Source: UBA2988 sp965237965
Lineage (GTDB): Bacteria > Gemmatimonadota > Gemmatimonadetes > Longimicrobiales > Gaopeijiaceae
Assembly (NCBI GenBank): GCA_965237965.1
Contig: CBDEGT010000003.1
Coordinates: 1,178,001 to 1,242,000 of the forward strand
DNA length: 64,000 bases
Direction of reading: 5' to 3'
Shown: positions 42,081 to 50,946 of the stretch, piece after piece
Numbering within the stretch: position 1 is the stretch's first letter
Layout: each line of letters begins with the position of its first letter
The notes under the pieces: model-generated
Databases searched by the model: none
Told to the model about the DNA's origin: nothing
Seen by the model: the letters and a program-made list of their open reading frames with translations, nothing else
Position numbers and translations under genes: made by a program

Positions 42081-43344
42081 TCAGCCCCACGCGACCTCCA
42101 GACTTCCGTCCGATCCAGACTGGACCCGCGTGCCGAAGGCCGCGCTCTCCCGGTCCAGCTTCTCCCGGAGCCACGTGACATCCGACTCCGAGGCTGGCTG
42201 CAGTCGGAACCGTCTGAGCTGCAGGGGAACCATCCGCATGCGGACCAAGCCCGCCACATTAAGCGTCACGAAGTACATGAGCACCAGGTCGTCGCGGTAC
42301 TCCTCGGTACCGGATATCCCCTCGTAGTCGTTCAGGAAGTCGCCACAGCCATAGAGGATCGGCCGTCCCTGGTGCACCTCAATCCCTTTCGCATGGTGCG
42401 AGGAATGCCCATGCACCACGTCTACCCCAGCATCCTCGATCAGCCGATGCGCGAATTCCCGCTGCTCGTCGGGGACCTCGAAGCCCCAATTCGGGCCCCA
42501 GTGGATCGACGCCACGACCACATCTCGCGGTCCACGCACGGCCCGAATTTCCTCGCCCAGGCTTCTGACGATACGCCGAGTGAGGCCCTGCAGGAACCGC
42601 ACTCCAGCCCGCTCGGCTCCGGCTGCCCACTCCGGCGGAATCCCGCTGGTCGCCGTTCCCATAGCGAAGACCAACACTCTTCCTCCGGCCCGCTGCTCCA
42701 TCATCGCCGGTGCAGTCGCCTCCGTTAGGTCCCGTCCCGCACCGGCGGTACGAATCCCCGCCGCCGCAAGGGACTCCAGCGTCTCTTCTAGGCCCGGAAT
42801 GCTCCAATCAAGCGTATGGTTGTTGGCCAGCACACAGCAGTCGATTCCCGCCGACTTCAGACAGGCGACATTCCGCGGATGCATCCGGTAGTGTATTTCT
42901 TTCCCCCCCCCATGGACGGTCATTCGTCGTCACCGCTGTCTCAAGGTTCACGATCCTTGCGTCCGGATCGATCCGATTCAGCTCGTCCAAGGCATGCCCC
43001 CAGACGTACGAGTAGTCCACGGGGCTCGGAATCGGGCCGTGCTCCTGCTCGGCCAGCTTCACGTACTCCGTGGCGCTCCTGACGACTGGCTCGAAGAGGC
43101 GAGGATCGCTCCGATGAGGTAGCACCTGATCGATCCCGCGGCCGGTCATCACGTCCCCGCATAGGAAGAGAGTGACGAGGTCACGATCTGCCCCTCTTCC
43201 GAGGTCTCGAGGGCGAACCTCCTCTTTCGGGCCCTCGCCAAGCGGCGTGTGAGTCGACCCGCGCTCGCCTCCTACCCCGGCCCCAACAAGCGCCAGGGGA
43301 AGCGAACCCATACGGATCACGAAGGTTCGACGGTCAAAGTGCAT
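42081..43344 (-). pseudogene. CapA-family metallophosphatase-like protein with a homopolymer frameshift
   Basis: The N-terminal frame (43344-42808) has a Tat-like signal (DRRTFVIRMGSLPLALVGAGVGG) and LFLCGDVMTGRGIDQVLP...ARIVNLETAVTTND. The C-terminal frame (42923-42081) continues it with ACLKSAGIDCCVLANNHTLDW, VVVASIHWGPNWGFEVPDEQ, DVVHGHSSHHAKGIEVHQGRPILYGCGDFLNDYEG. The frames meet at a run of nine C (42904-42912), so a one-base indel or a sequencing error explains the break. CapA-like proteins belong to the calcineurin-like PGA_cap family; the exact substrate is unknown. Confidence 0.85.
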
Positions 43345-43410
43345 GGCTTCTCGATCCCACCTGCGCTCCCAGCTCCGGCGGTCTGAGCGTAGGTGATGGA
43401 TATGGAGGCG

Positions 43411-43461
43411 CCGAAGCCCCCCCCATGGCGGTAGATGGAGATCCTACGCGAAGATGATGAG
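43411..43461 (+). repeat. Imperfect 50-bp direct repeat (copy 2)
   Basis: Partner of 41711-41760. It overlaps the apparent start of the sugar-dehydrogenase ORF. Confidence 0.7.
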
Positions 43462-44505
43462 GAATCTGCGCGTGACTGTGTAGGTATCCCGCTGAGTATG
43501 TACAGGCGTAGTCGTTATCCTGCGCTTGCCATCCAGCTGGTCCGGTCCCACATGTGTAGCCACCCTCCCCTAGTAGGCAGCCTAACGCACCCCATGGGGA
43601 ACGTGGAGTTCAATCCGACGTCGCGGCCGGACGATCCCGACTACGGTCTGCTCTACACGAGCGGCAGCGACTTGGGCTTCAGCAACGGTGGCGGGCCGAA
43701 CGCCAACAACCCTGGCCAAACCGGGCGGCTCGATTCAGTGATCGGCGCCATACTGCGCTTCGATCCGCGCAGTCCCTCGGAGACGGGCGGGAACAAGGGG
43801 CTCGGCGACTACACTGTTCCGGCCATCAACACGTTCGCGGCCGACGGCGATCCCAGCACACTCGGCGAGATCTACGCGTATGGCTTCCGGAACGCACACC
43901 GGCTTTCCTGGGACCTGACCGACGGGACCATGTTCGCATCCGACATCGGCATGAACCACGTGGAGGAGATCAACATCGTCCGTGAGGGCGAGAACTACGG
44001 TTGGATGAGCCGCGAGGGCTTCTTCGAGAACGGCATCATTCGACCGGGGGGAGCGCTAAATCAGCTGCAGCCGCTTCCAGAAGCGGTGCTCATCGGACGC
44101 GAGGAGGACGGCTTCACGTACCCGGTCGCGATCTACGACCACGACGAGGGCCAGGCGGTCACCAACGGATTCGCGTATCACGGCCGCATCGAGGCGCTCC
44201 GTGGGAGGTTCATCTTCGGAGACCTCGTACGGGGTCGACTCTTCGCGGCCGACCTCGACGCGGTTAAGGCGGCGGACGACGGCATCCCTCGGACCGTCGC
44301 GCCCGTCGAGGAGATCCAGCTTTACACGCGCAACTCGCACGGCGAGCGCGTCAATGTCACCTTCCGGGAGCTCGTCGAGCGGGCGAACGGGGCTACAGCC
44401 AGACGCGCGGACCTGCACCTGAGCCGGAGCCGCGACGGCGAAATCTTTCTGACGTCTCGCCAGGACGGGATGATCCGCATGCTCGTGCCGGATGCGGCGC
44501 GGTAG
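43435..44505 (+). pseudogene. PQQ-dependent sugar dehydrogenase, N-terminally truncated
   Basis: From about residue 55 the protein matches the glucose/sorbosone dehydrogenase propeller: GNVEFNPTSRPDDPDYGLLYTSGSD, GAILRFDP, EIYAYGFRNAHRLSWD, ASDIGMNHVEEINIVREGENYGW, GRFIFGDLVRGRLF, then RSRDGEIFLTSRQDGMIRML. The first 54 residues come from the repeat and intergenic sequence and no signal peptide is present. The family normally has further N-terminal blades and export signals, so the product is likely non-functional. Confidence 0.8.
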
Positions 44506-44520
44506 CTCGGCCAGAGGCAC

Positions 44521-44610
44521 GCTCAAGGTCTTGAAGCCGGAGTTAGCTGCTGTTGTCGGTGCCGAGCGCTTTCTGGCCGAGATCCGTACTGGATGTCGCC
44601 GGAGCAGAGC
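44521..44610 (+). pseudogene. Kinase internal fragment before bactofilin
   Basis: LKVLKPELAAVVGAERFLAEI, then directly TACTGGATGTCGCCGGAGCAG, the codons of (H)YMSPEQ in another frame. The middle of the kinase domain (about 120 codons) is deleted. It begins within 15 bases of the dehydrogenase stop. The ORF through it ends at 44731, 11 bases into the bactofilin gene. Confidence 0.82.
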
Positions 44611-44720
44611 TAAGCACGGGAGTCTGCACCCCTTTCGTTTCAGACGCAGCCATGGTGTCACGAGGCTGGCGACACGACTAGATTCTGTCCTTGCGATTCG
44701 AACCCGGAAACGAGGCGTAG

Positions 44721-45209
44721 ATGGCACGTGACCGCACCAGTAGGGGGACGCCGCCGGAGGACGGGACCTCGATCATTGGGCTCGGAATGAAGATTATCGG
44801 CGACTGCAAAACCGAGGCGAGCGTACGGGTCGATGGGACTGTGGAGGGCTCGATCAAGGCCGCAAAGGCGGTCGTGATCGGAAAGGAAGGTGTTGTGATC
44901 GGAGACGTGGCCACGCAGGAGGCGGTCGTAGCGGGCAGAGTCTCCGGCACTCTGAACGCCGAGTCCCGTCTCGAGCTTCAGACCACGTGTCAGGTCGAGG
45001 GGGAGATCCACACGCGTCGGATGCTGGTGGAGGAGGGAGCCATCCTCGACGGTTCCGTTCATGTGGGAAGCAAAGGCAGCCCACAGGCTGGTCGCTCAGA
45101 GGGCGAACAGCAGGTCGCGATCGCATCAGCCGCTCAGCGGAACAATCAGAATCCATTAGGAAGCCTGCTTCAGGAGCGTGCTGGCCTCATTCGTCGCGGC
45201 GTTCGATAG
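44721..45209 (+). CDS. Bactofilin
   Basis: 162 residues. The core (GMKIIGDCKTEASVRVDGTVEGSIKAAKAVVIGKEGVVIGDVATQEAVVAGRVSGTLNAESRLELQTTCQVEGEIHTRRMLVEEGAILDGSVHV, about 23-120) has the regular six-residue G-x-V/I beta-helix repeats of bactofilins, which polymerise into cytoskeletal filaments at the membrane. The C-terminal tail is disordered. It overlaps the end of the preceding kinase-fragment frame. Confidence 0.92.
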   Translation: MARDRTSRGTPPEDGTSIIGLGMKIIGDCKTEASVRVDGTVEGSIKAAKAVVIGKEGVVIGDVATQEAVVAGRVSGTLNAESRLELQTTCQVEGEIHTRRMLVEEGAILDGSVHVGSKGSPQAGRSEGEQQVAIASAAQRNNQNPLGSLLQERAGLIRRGVR

Positions 45210-45250
45210 GAGACGTGCCACCGTACCATAGATCGCTGCATGAGCAAGGA

Positions 45251-45267
45251 CTCCTTCAGGAGCCAGC
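45251..45267 (+). promoter_or_regulatory. Ribosome site inside a small hairpin (kinase leader at 45268)
   Basis: CTCCTTCAGGAG (45251-45262) is self-complementary and contains the AGGAG ribosome site five bases before the ATG. The same 12 bases and spacing recur at 47109-47120 before the leader at 47126. The hairpin could tune translation. Confidence 0.65.
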
Positions 45268-45504
45268 ATGAGCGACGTGCATGAACGCCTGAACGCGGCC
45301 CTCGAAGGCCGCTACCGCGTCGAGCGCCAGCTCGGTGAGGGCGGGATGGCCACCGTCTACCTGGCCGACGACCTGAAGCACGAGCGGAAGGTCGCGCTCA
45401 AGGTCTTGCAACCCGAGCTGGCCGCTGTTGTCGGCGCCGAGCGTTTCCTGGCTGAGATCAAGACCACGGCGAATCTGCAGCACCCGCACATCTGTCTAAC
45501 ATAG
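45268..45504 (+). pseudogene. Kinase 5' leader fragment (78 codons)
   Basis: MSDVHERLNAALEGRYRVERQLGEGGMATVYLADD...VALKVLQPELAAVVGAERFLAEIKTTANLQHPHI, then CLT and a stop. The kinase homology stops after the alpha-C region. A complete membrane-protein gene starts 67 bases downstream. Confidence 0.88.
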
Positions 45505-45571
45505 GAAGTGGTACCACAACTGGGGCACGTCAATTCTACTGATCACTTCCAGTGATGGAGAACGCAAGAAG

Positions 45572-46030
45572 ATGGAAACGAAGCCAGGTGTCGGCGCGGC
45601 GACGGGTGGCGAAGAAGGGAGCAAACACTGGCTGGCCGCGTTACAGATGCTCTTCATAGCCGTCCCTGCGAATCTCGCAATCCGCTGGGTTGGATTGGCC
45701 ATGTTCGACATCCCGCCTCAGTTTCCCCCGCTTTCCGGATCAGGTCCAACCATATTCTTCACTGTAATTGGGGTGCTCGGGGCCGTCGTCACCCTCGCTG
45801 TCATTCGCAAGTTGTTACCTCGACCAGAACGGCTCTTTCGCGGTACCGCCGTAGGTGTCTTGTTGTTGTCATTGATACCGGCTTTCTGCCTTCTCGGCGA
45901 CGGGGCTATCGAATCCTTTCCGGCGGCGACCGGCCCCGGGGTCGGAGTGCTTATATGTATGCACGTCGTGACTGCGGCGATCCTGGTTTGGTTCATGACT
46001 TTGCGTGGGCCCAGGACGACCCCCGTCTAA
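45572..46030 (+). CDS. Four-helix membrane protein (DUF6069-like)
   Basis: 152 residues with four hydrophobic helices (about 25-45, 60-80, 95-115, 120-142). PPQFPPLSGSGPTIFFTVIGVLGAVVTLAVIRKLLPRPERLFRG and LLSLIPAFCLL fit the DUF6069 pattern as I recall it. GGAG lies 14 bases before the ATG. Function unknown; it follows the kinase leader at 45268. Confidence 0.72.
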   Translation: METKPGVGAATGGEEGSKHWLAALQMLFIAVPANLAIRWVGLAMFDIPPQFPPLSGSGPTIFFTVIGVLGAVVTLAVIRKLLPRPERLFRGTAVGVLLLSLIPAFCLLGDGAIESFPAATGPGVGVLICMHVVTAAILVWFMTLRGPRTTPV

Positions 46031-46216
46031 CACCATCGAGAAGTTGAGTCGGCAGTCTGCGGACTCCGACGACGGTGCTACTTGATTGTCGGCTCCGTGA
46101 AAACGGGGCCCCCTATGTCCGGCCCGGCTGCCCAGACGGGCGGGCGGACGGCGGAATGGGACATTACATTGTCCTCCCCGCTCCATCCAACGGACCCCCT
46201 GCTCGAGGGTCGAGCC

Positions 46217-46945
46217 ATGAACCTCACCCGCCGCGACGCAATCGCCCTCTCCAGCTCCACCGTAGCTGGCGTCTCCCTCGGACTCGTGGCCGCTGACGAA
46301 CTCGGCGCTCAGACCCCTCCGGCCGGGCAGGCCGCCCAGGAATGGCCCGCCACGCTCGTCGAACGTCCCGTGCGTGAGGGGTTCCCGGCGGAGCTGCCGC
46401 TCAACCCTGACGGTTCGGCCCCCGAGCACGACCCGAGCGAGGCGGGACCGATCACCCAGCCGCTCATGTGGCGGACGCCCGATCGCACGACACCGGTGAT
46501 CGAGTACGACTACACCCAGATGGCGATCCGGGTGGACACGCGCGGGCTCGCGCGGCGGACCGGAACGCTGCACTTCTCCGACCTAGAGCCCCTGCCCCGC
46601 GTGAGCGGCACGTTCCTCATGCAATGCGGTGCCCCGAACCCGCGCGGGATCGTGAAGTGGACGGGGGTGAGGTTCAGTGACTTCGCCGACATGCTGGAGC
46701 TGGTGCTCGGCGCGCACTACGCGCGCTTCATAGCCTCGGACGGGTTCTGGGTGGATGAGGACTTGGACACGCTGCGCCATCCCCAGGTGATGCTCGCCTG
46801 GATGATGAACGACGAGCCCATTCCGCCCGATCACGGCGCTCCGCTCCGGCTAGTCATCCCCTTCCGCTACGGAAACCGGAGTATCAAGGCGATCCAGGAG
46901 ATGTCCTTCTCGACACCGGGGCCGCCCCGCCAGCCGCCGGGCTGA
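46217..46945 (+). CDS. Tat-exported molybdopterin oxidoreductase (sulfite-oxidase-like fold)
   Basis: 242 residues. The Tat signal is MNLTRRDAIALSSSTVAGVSLG. The mature domain is of the Oxidored_molyb type: GTLHFSDLEPLPRVSGTFLMQCGAPNPRGIVKWTGVRFSDFADMLEL, where the Cys of MQCG is the likely molybdenum ligand, then FWVDEDLDTLRHPQVMLAWMMNDEPIPPDHGAPLRLVIPFRYGNRSIKAIQEM. It would act in the periplasm; substrate unknown. No cytochrome partner is adjacent. Confidence 0.87.
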   Translation: MNLTRRDAIALSSSTVAGVSLGLVAADELGAQTPPAGQAAQEWPATLVERPVREGFPAELPLNPDGSAPEHDPSEAGPITQPLMWRTPDRTTPVIEYDYTQMAIRVDTRGLARRTGTLHFSDLEPLPRVSGTFLMQCGAPNPRGIVKWTGVRFSDFADMLELVLGAHYARFIASDGFWVDEDLDTLRHPQVMLAWMMNDEPIPPDHGAPLRLVIPFRYGNRSIKAIQEMSFSTPGPPRQPPG

Positions 46946-47108
46946 GACACTGAAGCCCCAGTCCCTCTTTCCGCGGGCCGGCCTCGCGCGAGCGAGGCGA
47001 TCGCGACGCGGCATGGGGCTGGTAGATCCGCAAGCAGGTGACCGGAGTCGCCTCGGTGACCGGGTCCGCTACCTCCCCATTGCAGGAGCTGACTCAACAA
47101 CTCTGGGA

Positions 47109-47125
47109 CTCCTTCAGGAGTCGGC
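47109..47125 (+). promoter_or_regulatory. Ribosome site inside a small hairpin (kinase leader at 47126)
   Basis: CTCCTTCAGGAG at 47109-47120, identical to 45251-45262, with the same five-base spacing to the ATG. Confidence 0.65.
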
Positions 47126-47290
47126 ATGAGCGATGTACCTGACCGCATGAACGCTGCCCTAGAGGGCCGCTACCGCATCGAGCGCCAGCTCGGCGAGGGC
47201 GGTATGGCCGCGATGTGCGAGCAATGCTGGGTTCGTCGGTTCTCACTTCTATTTCCTGAAGGAGGTGTCTGGATGGTTGATTCGCGGTAG
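47126..47290 (+). pseudogene. Kinase 5' leader fragment before diguanylate cyclase
   Basis: 54 codons: MSDVPDRMNAALEGRYRIERQLGEGGMAAM, then unrelated residues (CEQCWVRRFSLL...WMVDSR) and TAG at 47288-47290. The next gene starts 11 bases later. A GAAGGAGGTG motif lies within the leader's tail (about 47260). Confidence 0.85.
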
Positions 47291-47301
47291 GATTTCAAGC
47301 C

Positions 47302-48978
47302 ATGTTACGCAGGCTTCGCTGGGTCATTGAAAGCAGATCGGGCTGGATCCTCACGGTCGTGTTCGCTCTGTCTCTCGCGACCGTCGCGTGGTACACCATT
47401 CGGCAGAACCAACTTCTTGTGGAAGCCTCGGCCATGGATTCTGCCAGGCTCTACACGGAGGCGCTGGCCGAATTCCGGTCCCTCTACACATCCGAAGTCG
47501 TTGATCGACTGCGCGACACGGACATCGAGGTGGTTCACGACTACGACGTCCGGAGTGGAAGCGTTCCGCTACCGGCGACCTTGACCATCCTCCTGGGCCA
47601 ACGCATCGGGGAAGGTTTTGAGCAAGCGTCGGTCCGGCTCTACAGTCCGTACCCCTTTCCTTGGCGCGAGGCCACAGGCGGACTCCGGGACGACTTCGCA
47701 CGCGAGGCGTGGGCAGCGTTGTCTGGGCAAGGGCTTGAGGTCTGCCAGCGCTTCGAAGAGGATGAAGATGGCGCCTACCTCCGGTACGCGACGGCCGACC
47801 GGATGGAGACCGCGTGCGTAACTTGTCACAACAGCCACACAGCGACGCCCCGAGCGGACTGGCGCGTGGGTGATGTGCGAGGCGTGCTAGAAGTCCGCTA
47901 CCCACTCGATCAGGTGCTGGCGGTGCAGGGGACGGGTCGCCGAAATAGCCTGATTCTGCTCGTGACGGTCTTTACCTTAGGCGGTTTCGGGATCAGTACA
48001 GTTGTGTACGCGTTCGGCCATAGACGAGAGCTGCTCGACCGGTTGGTCGAGCGACGCACACGTGACTTGGCGGTGAGCGAGAGGCGGATCCGAAGCGTCG
48101 TCGAGTCCATCGTCGAGGCGGTGATCCTCATCAAGCATGATGGAAGGATCCAATCGGTGAATGCAGCTGCAGAGCAAATGTTCGGCTACACGGAGAGCGA
48201 ATTGGTTGGAGAAAACGTGTCTATACTCATGCCCTCACCGTACCGGGAAGAGCATGATGGATATCTGAGGAACTATTTCGAGACGGGCACGGCCAGGATC
48301 ATCGGTGTCGGCGGGCGACGGTTGAAGGGACTCCGACGGAACGGGGAGATATTCGATATTGAGTTGGCGGTGAGCGAGTCCAGCACCGGCAGTGAACGAT
48401 GGTTCGTCGGAGTCATTCGGGACATCAGTGTGCAGCTTGAGTACGAACGTGAGTTGGAGCAACTGTCGACCCGCGACGAATTGACTGGGCTCGGCAACCG
48501 ACGCGCTATGGTGGGTGCACTCTCAGAAGAGTGGCGCCGCTGCCTCCGTAGCGAGTCACCCATTTCTGTAATGCTCGTCGATGTCGATTACTTTAAACAG
48601 TTCAACGATTACTATGGTCACCTTGCCGGAGACGAATGCCTGAAGCGCGTTGCCCAGGTCATGGCTGACGGTGTACATCGACCCGGAGACCTGGTCGCTC
48701 GTTTCGGGGGAGAGGAGTTCATTCTGGTCCTGCCCGGTGCGGATGGCGCAACCGCGGAGGCGATGGCCGAGAAGATCCGTCGAGCCGTGCTAGACCTTCA
48801 CATTCCCCATGCCAACCATGTCTCCAGCGAGTTTGTGACGGTGAGTGCAGGAGTCGCGAGTCGGATACCTAGCGGTGACGCCACGAGCGAAGCCCTCGTG
48901 CACAGCGCCGACACGGCGCTGTACCGTGCGAAGGGGTCAGGCAGGAACCAGGTTCAAAACGCCTCCGCTGATCTCTGA
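47302..48978 (+). CDS. Membrane heme-sensor/PAS diguanylate cyclase
   Basis: 558 residues. A membrane helix (about 15-33) is followed by a periplasmic Tll0287-like (DUF3365) domain with the heme motif CVTCH (about residue 173) and a second helix (about 215-235). Then come a PAS domain (about 262-380: RIRSVVESIVEAVILIKHDGRIQSVNAAAEQMFGYTESELVG) and a GGDEF domain (STRDELTGLGNRRAM, LVDVDYFKQFNDYYGHLAGDECL, ARFGGEEFILVLPGA) with an intact GGEEF site. It should make cyclic di-GMP in response to redox, gas or ligand at the heme. It follows a kinase leader. Confidence 0.93.
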   Translation: MLRRLRWVIESRSGWILTVVFALSLATVAWYTIRQNQLLVEASAMDSARLYTEALAEFRSLYTSEVVDRLRDTDIEVVHDYDVRSGSVPLPATLTILLGQRIGEGFEQASVRLYSPYPFPWREATGGLRDDFAREAWAALSGQGLEVCQRFEEDEDGAYLRYATADRMETACVTCHNSHTATPRADWRVGDVRGVLEVRYPLDQVLAVQGTGRRNSLILLVTVFTLGGFGISTVVYAFGHRRELLDRLVERRTRDLAVSERRIRSVVESIVEAVILIKHDGRIQSVNAAAEQMFGYTESELVGENVSILMPSPYREEHDGYLRNYFETGTARIIGVGGRRLKGLRRNGEIFDIELAVSESSTGSERWFVGVIRDISVQLEYERELEQLSTRDELTGLGNRRAMVGALSEEWRRCLRSESPISVMLVDVDYFKQFNDYYGHLAGDECLKRVAQVMADGVHRPGDLVARFGGEEFILVLPGADGATAEAMAEKIRRAVLDLHIPHANHVSSEFVTVSAGVASRIPSGDATSEALVHSADTALYRAKGSGRNQVQNASADL

Positions 48979-49319
48979 CGCCCGCCACTGGACGACCGCC
49001 AAATCGCCCAGAATGACGTCCGTACTCCTACTCTCTCATACGGCAGTACTCACTTCCCAACTTCCGTCCACCTGGGCTTGCCATCCAGCAGTTAAGGTCC
49101 CACATCTCCCATGAGAAGGGGTTAAAGTCAAGGCCGACTTGGCGGCCGGTTGCCGAAGGCGACCAACCGTCCGCGAATCTCCCATACGCACTCGTGTTGG
49201 CCGGTAAACTTGGGCCGGTGCAGCTTGGGGTCCTACCGATCGAGGCGCTGCAAACTGTAGCACGGACTCGAGGTCCCGAGATGTGGGACGCAGTCGCCTG
49301 CGACCGGGCGGTTAGGTTG
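48979..49319. other. Non-coding stretch before the IS110 end
   Basis: No gene supported. It includes CTTGCCATCCAGC...GGTCCCACAT (about 49077-49106), which recurs at about 43526-43555 and may be a scrap of a shared, lost element. Confidence 0.45.
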
Positions 49320-50650
49320 TCGATCGGCAACGGACGCCGGAGCGCTTTCTCCTCGGCGTTGTTGAAGTTGGTCGTTAGGCAGCCTTCGGTTTGCGTAGCG
49401 GCTGATAGGGCTGACCGCTCAGCCACAATCGATGCAGCAGCACGGCCAGCTTCCTGGCCACCGCAACCGCTGCCTTGTTCTTGGCTTTGGGTGTCGCTCC
49501 ACCTCGACGCCAGTAGGCAAGGCCCCAGTTCCTGAGGTCACTCTCGGGTCCGAAGGGGCCAAGGATGTAGTGGGCGGCTTGGATCAGGAGCGAGCGGAGC
49601 AAGGAATCTCCGCTCTTCGTGATGCGGAGCTCTGGCGCGGATTCTCCGGAATCGGCATGGCGGCGCGTGAGTCCGATGTAGGCACCGACCGAACGGCTGT
49701 CACGGAAACGGACGGGGTCATCAATGACGAGGCGGTAGGTGAGCGCTGTCGTAGGGCCGACGCCGACGATTTCGCGTAGCAGGGCGGTCTCGGGATAGCG
49801 CTTTTCGCAGAGCCCCTGGATCTGCTTGTCGAAGAAACGGATTTGTCGTGACAGCTGGGTAATGCTCTCGAGCACGGGCTGAAGCGCCGGCTGGAGCGAC
49901 TCGGGGGTGTGCTCGACGGCCTTACGTGCGAAGCCATCGGTCGAACACCGCGGGATTCGGCCACCCAGTGTTTTGACGGCACCGCGGACGTGATTGATGA
50001 GCGCGGTGCGGGCCCGCACCACGGTCGCGCGCGTCCGGACGAGCCCGAGGTGGACCTGGGTTTCCTCCGCGCGGTGCTGGATCGGATGGAGGAGCTTGGG
50101 ATCCAGGCGACCGAGGCGTGCCAAGCTTTCGGCGTCGATGCGGTCCGTTTTCCGTTCGTTCCTGTAGATGAGTGAGACCATGCGAGCATTTGCGACGATC
50201 ACCTCGTGACCGCATTTTGCGAGCAGCCGGCTCATCCAGGGCGAATGCGTTCCGACCTCGATCACGACGCGGCGAGGCGACTTCTGGAAATGGGTTCGGA
50301 ACGCTTGTGGGCTCGTCCGCACGCGACCTTCCTCTTCGATCTCACCGGCCTCATCGACCGTACAGAACGTGCTAAAGCGATCGCTTACGTCGACACCGGT
50401 CACCTGCTTGGGGGTAGTGTCCATTTGGCCAGTCTCCCACGGTCGATTGGGGCCATTGAGCCCGTTTGCGTTCTGGAGCGCTTGAAGTCTTGCGACTCCG
50501 TGGCCGGGAGGCTGGCCATCCCCCCCTTCTCATCCCAAACTGTAGCCGCCTCCCTATAGATAATAGATCGCTGCATGGCCTAGGACGCATTGCAGAGCCC
50601 ACCTTGGTGGTCCATTTGGGTGTGATCGAGCGGCCACCTCCGAGGGCTGT
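49320..50650 (-). mobile_element. IS110-family element (ends approximate)
   Basis: One end is fixed near 49320 because the remnant at 29163-29307 begins at the same base. The other end is unknown, somewhere upstream of the transposase start at 50424. The non-coding part upstream of the start is a candidate for the bridge RNA. Confidence 0.65.
49375..50424 (-). CDS. IS110-family transposase (third copy)
   Basis: 349 residues. MDTTPKQVTGVDVSDRFSTFCTVDEAGEI (first Asp), VVIEVGTHSPWMSRLL (Glu), KTDRIDAESLARL (Asp pair), then the C-terminal IVGVGPTTALTYRL, RSVGAYIGLTRRHADSGESAPELRITKSGDSLLRSLLIQAAHYIL. It differs clearly from the two IS110 proteins near 3-6 kb. An older, truncated copy lies at 29163-29307. 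Confidence 0.93.
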   Translation of the reverse strand: MDTTPKQVTGVDVSDRFSTFCTVDEAGEIEEEGRVRTSPQAFRTHFQKSPRRVVIEVGTHSPWMSRLLAKCGHEVIVANARMVSLIYRNERKTDRIDAESLARLGRLDPKLLHPIQHRAEETQVHLGLVRTRATVVRARTALINHVRGAVKTLGGRIPRCSTDGFARKAVEHTPESLQPALQPVLESITQLSRQIRFFDKQIQGLCEKRYPETALLREIVGVGPTTALTYRLVIDDPVRFRDSRSVGAYIGLTRRHADSGESAPELRITKSGDSLLRSLLIQAAHYILGPFGPESDLRNWGLAYWRRGGATPKAKNKAAVAVARKLAVLLHRLWLSGQPYQPLRKPKAA

Positions 50651-50946
50651 CCGCTTTCCGATCATGAATACCAGCCTTTGTTGGTCCGACGAACGATCGA
50701 GCAGGCGGTTGAGCCTGCGGCGCACTCAACCGTATCCAATCCGTTGACCAAGCGGCCTTGAAGGTCCGCGCTCCCTAATCTGGCCAGACCTGGAGCGTGA
50801 TCGGCATTCGCCGCTCGCAGCATCCTAGCTCGCGGCGGAGGCATGTGCGCGCGGCCCCTCCGTACGACCAATCTGCGATGTATCCCGCGTGCCGCGAGCA
50901 GCGCGCCGGCCCAGGACCGACTAACCCGTTCCGGATCGAGGTTGAG
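50651..50946. other. Non-coding stretch
   Basis: No gene supported. ATAGATCGCTGCATG just before it (about 50566-50580) repeats the sequence upstream of the kinase leader at 45268, hinting at another lost leader. Confidence 0.4.

Noticed and set aside
44690..44710. GATTCGAACCCGG as a minus-strand tRNA T-arm
   Set aside because: The surrounding sequence does not fold into a cloverleaf; it overlaps the bactofilin upstream frame.
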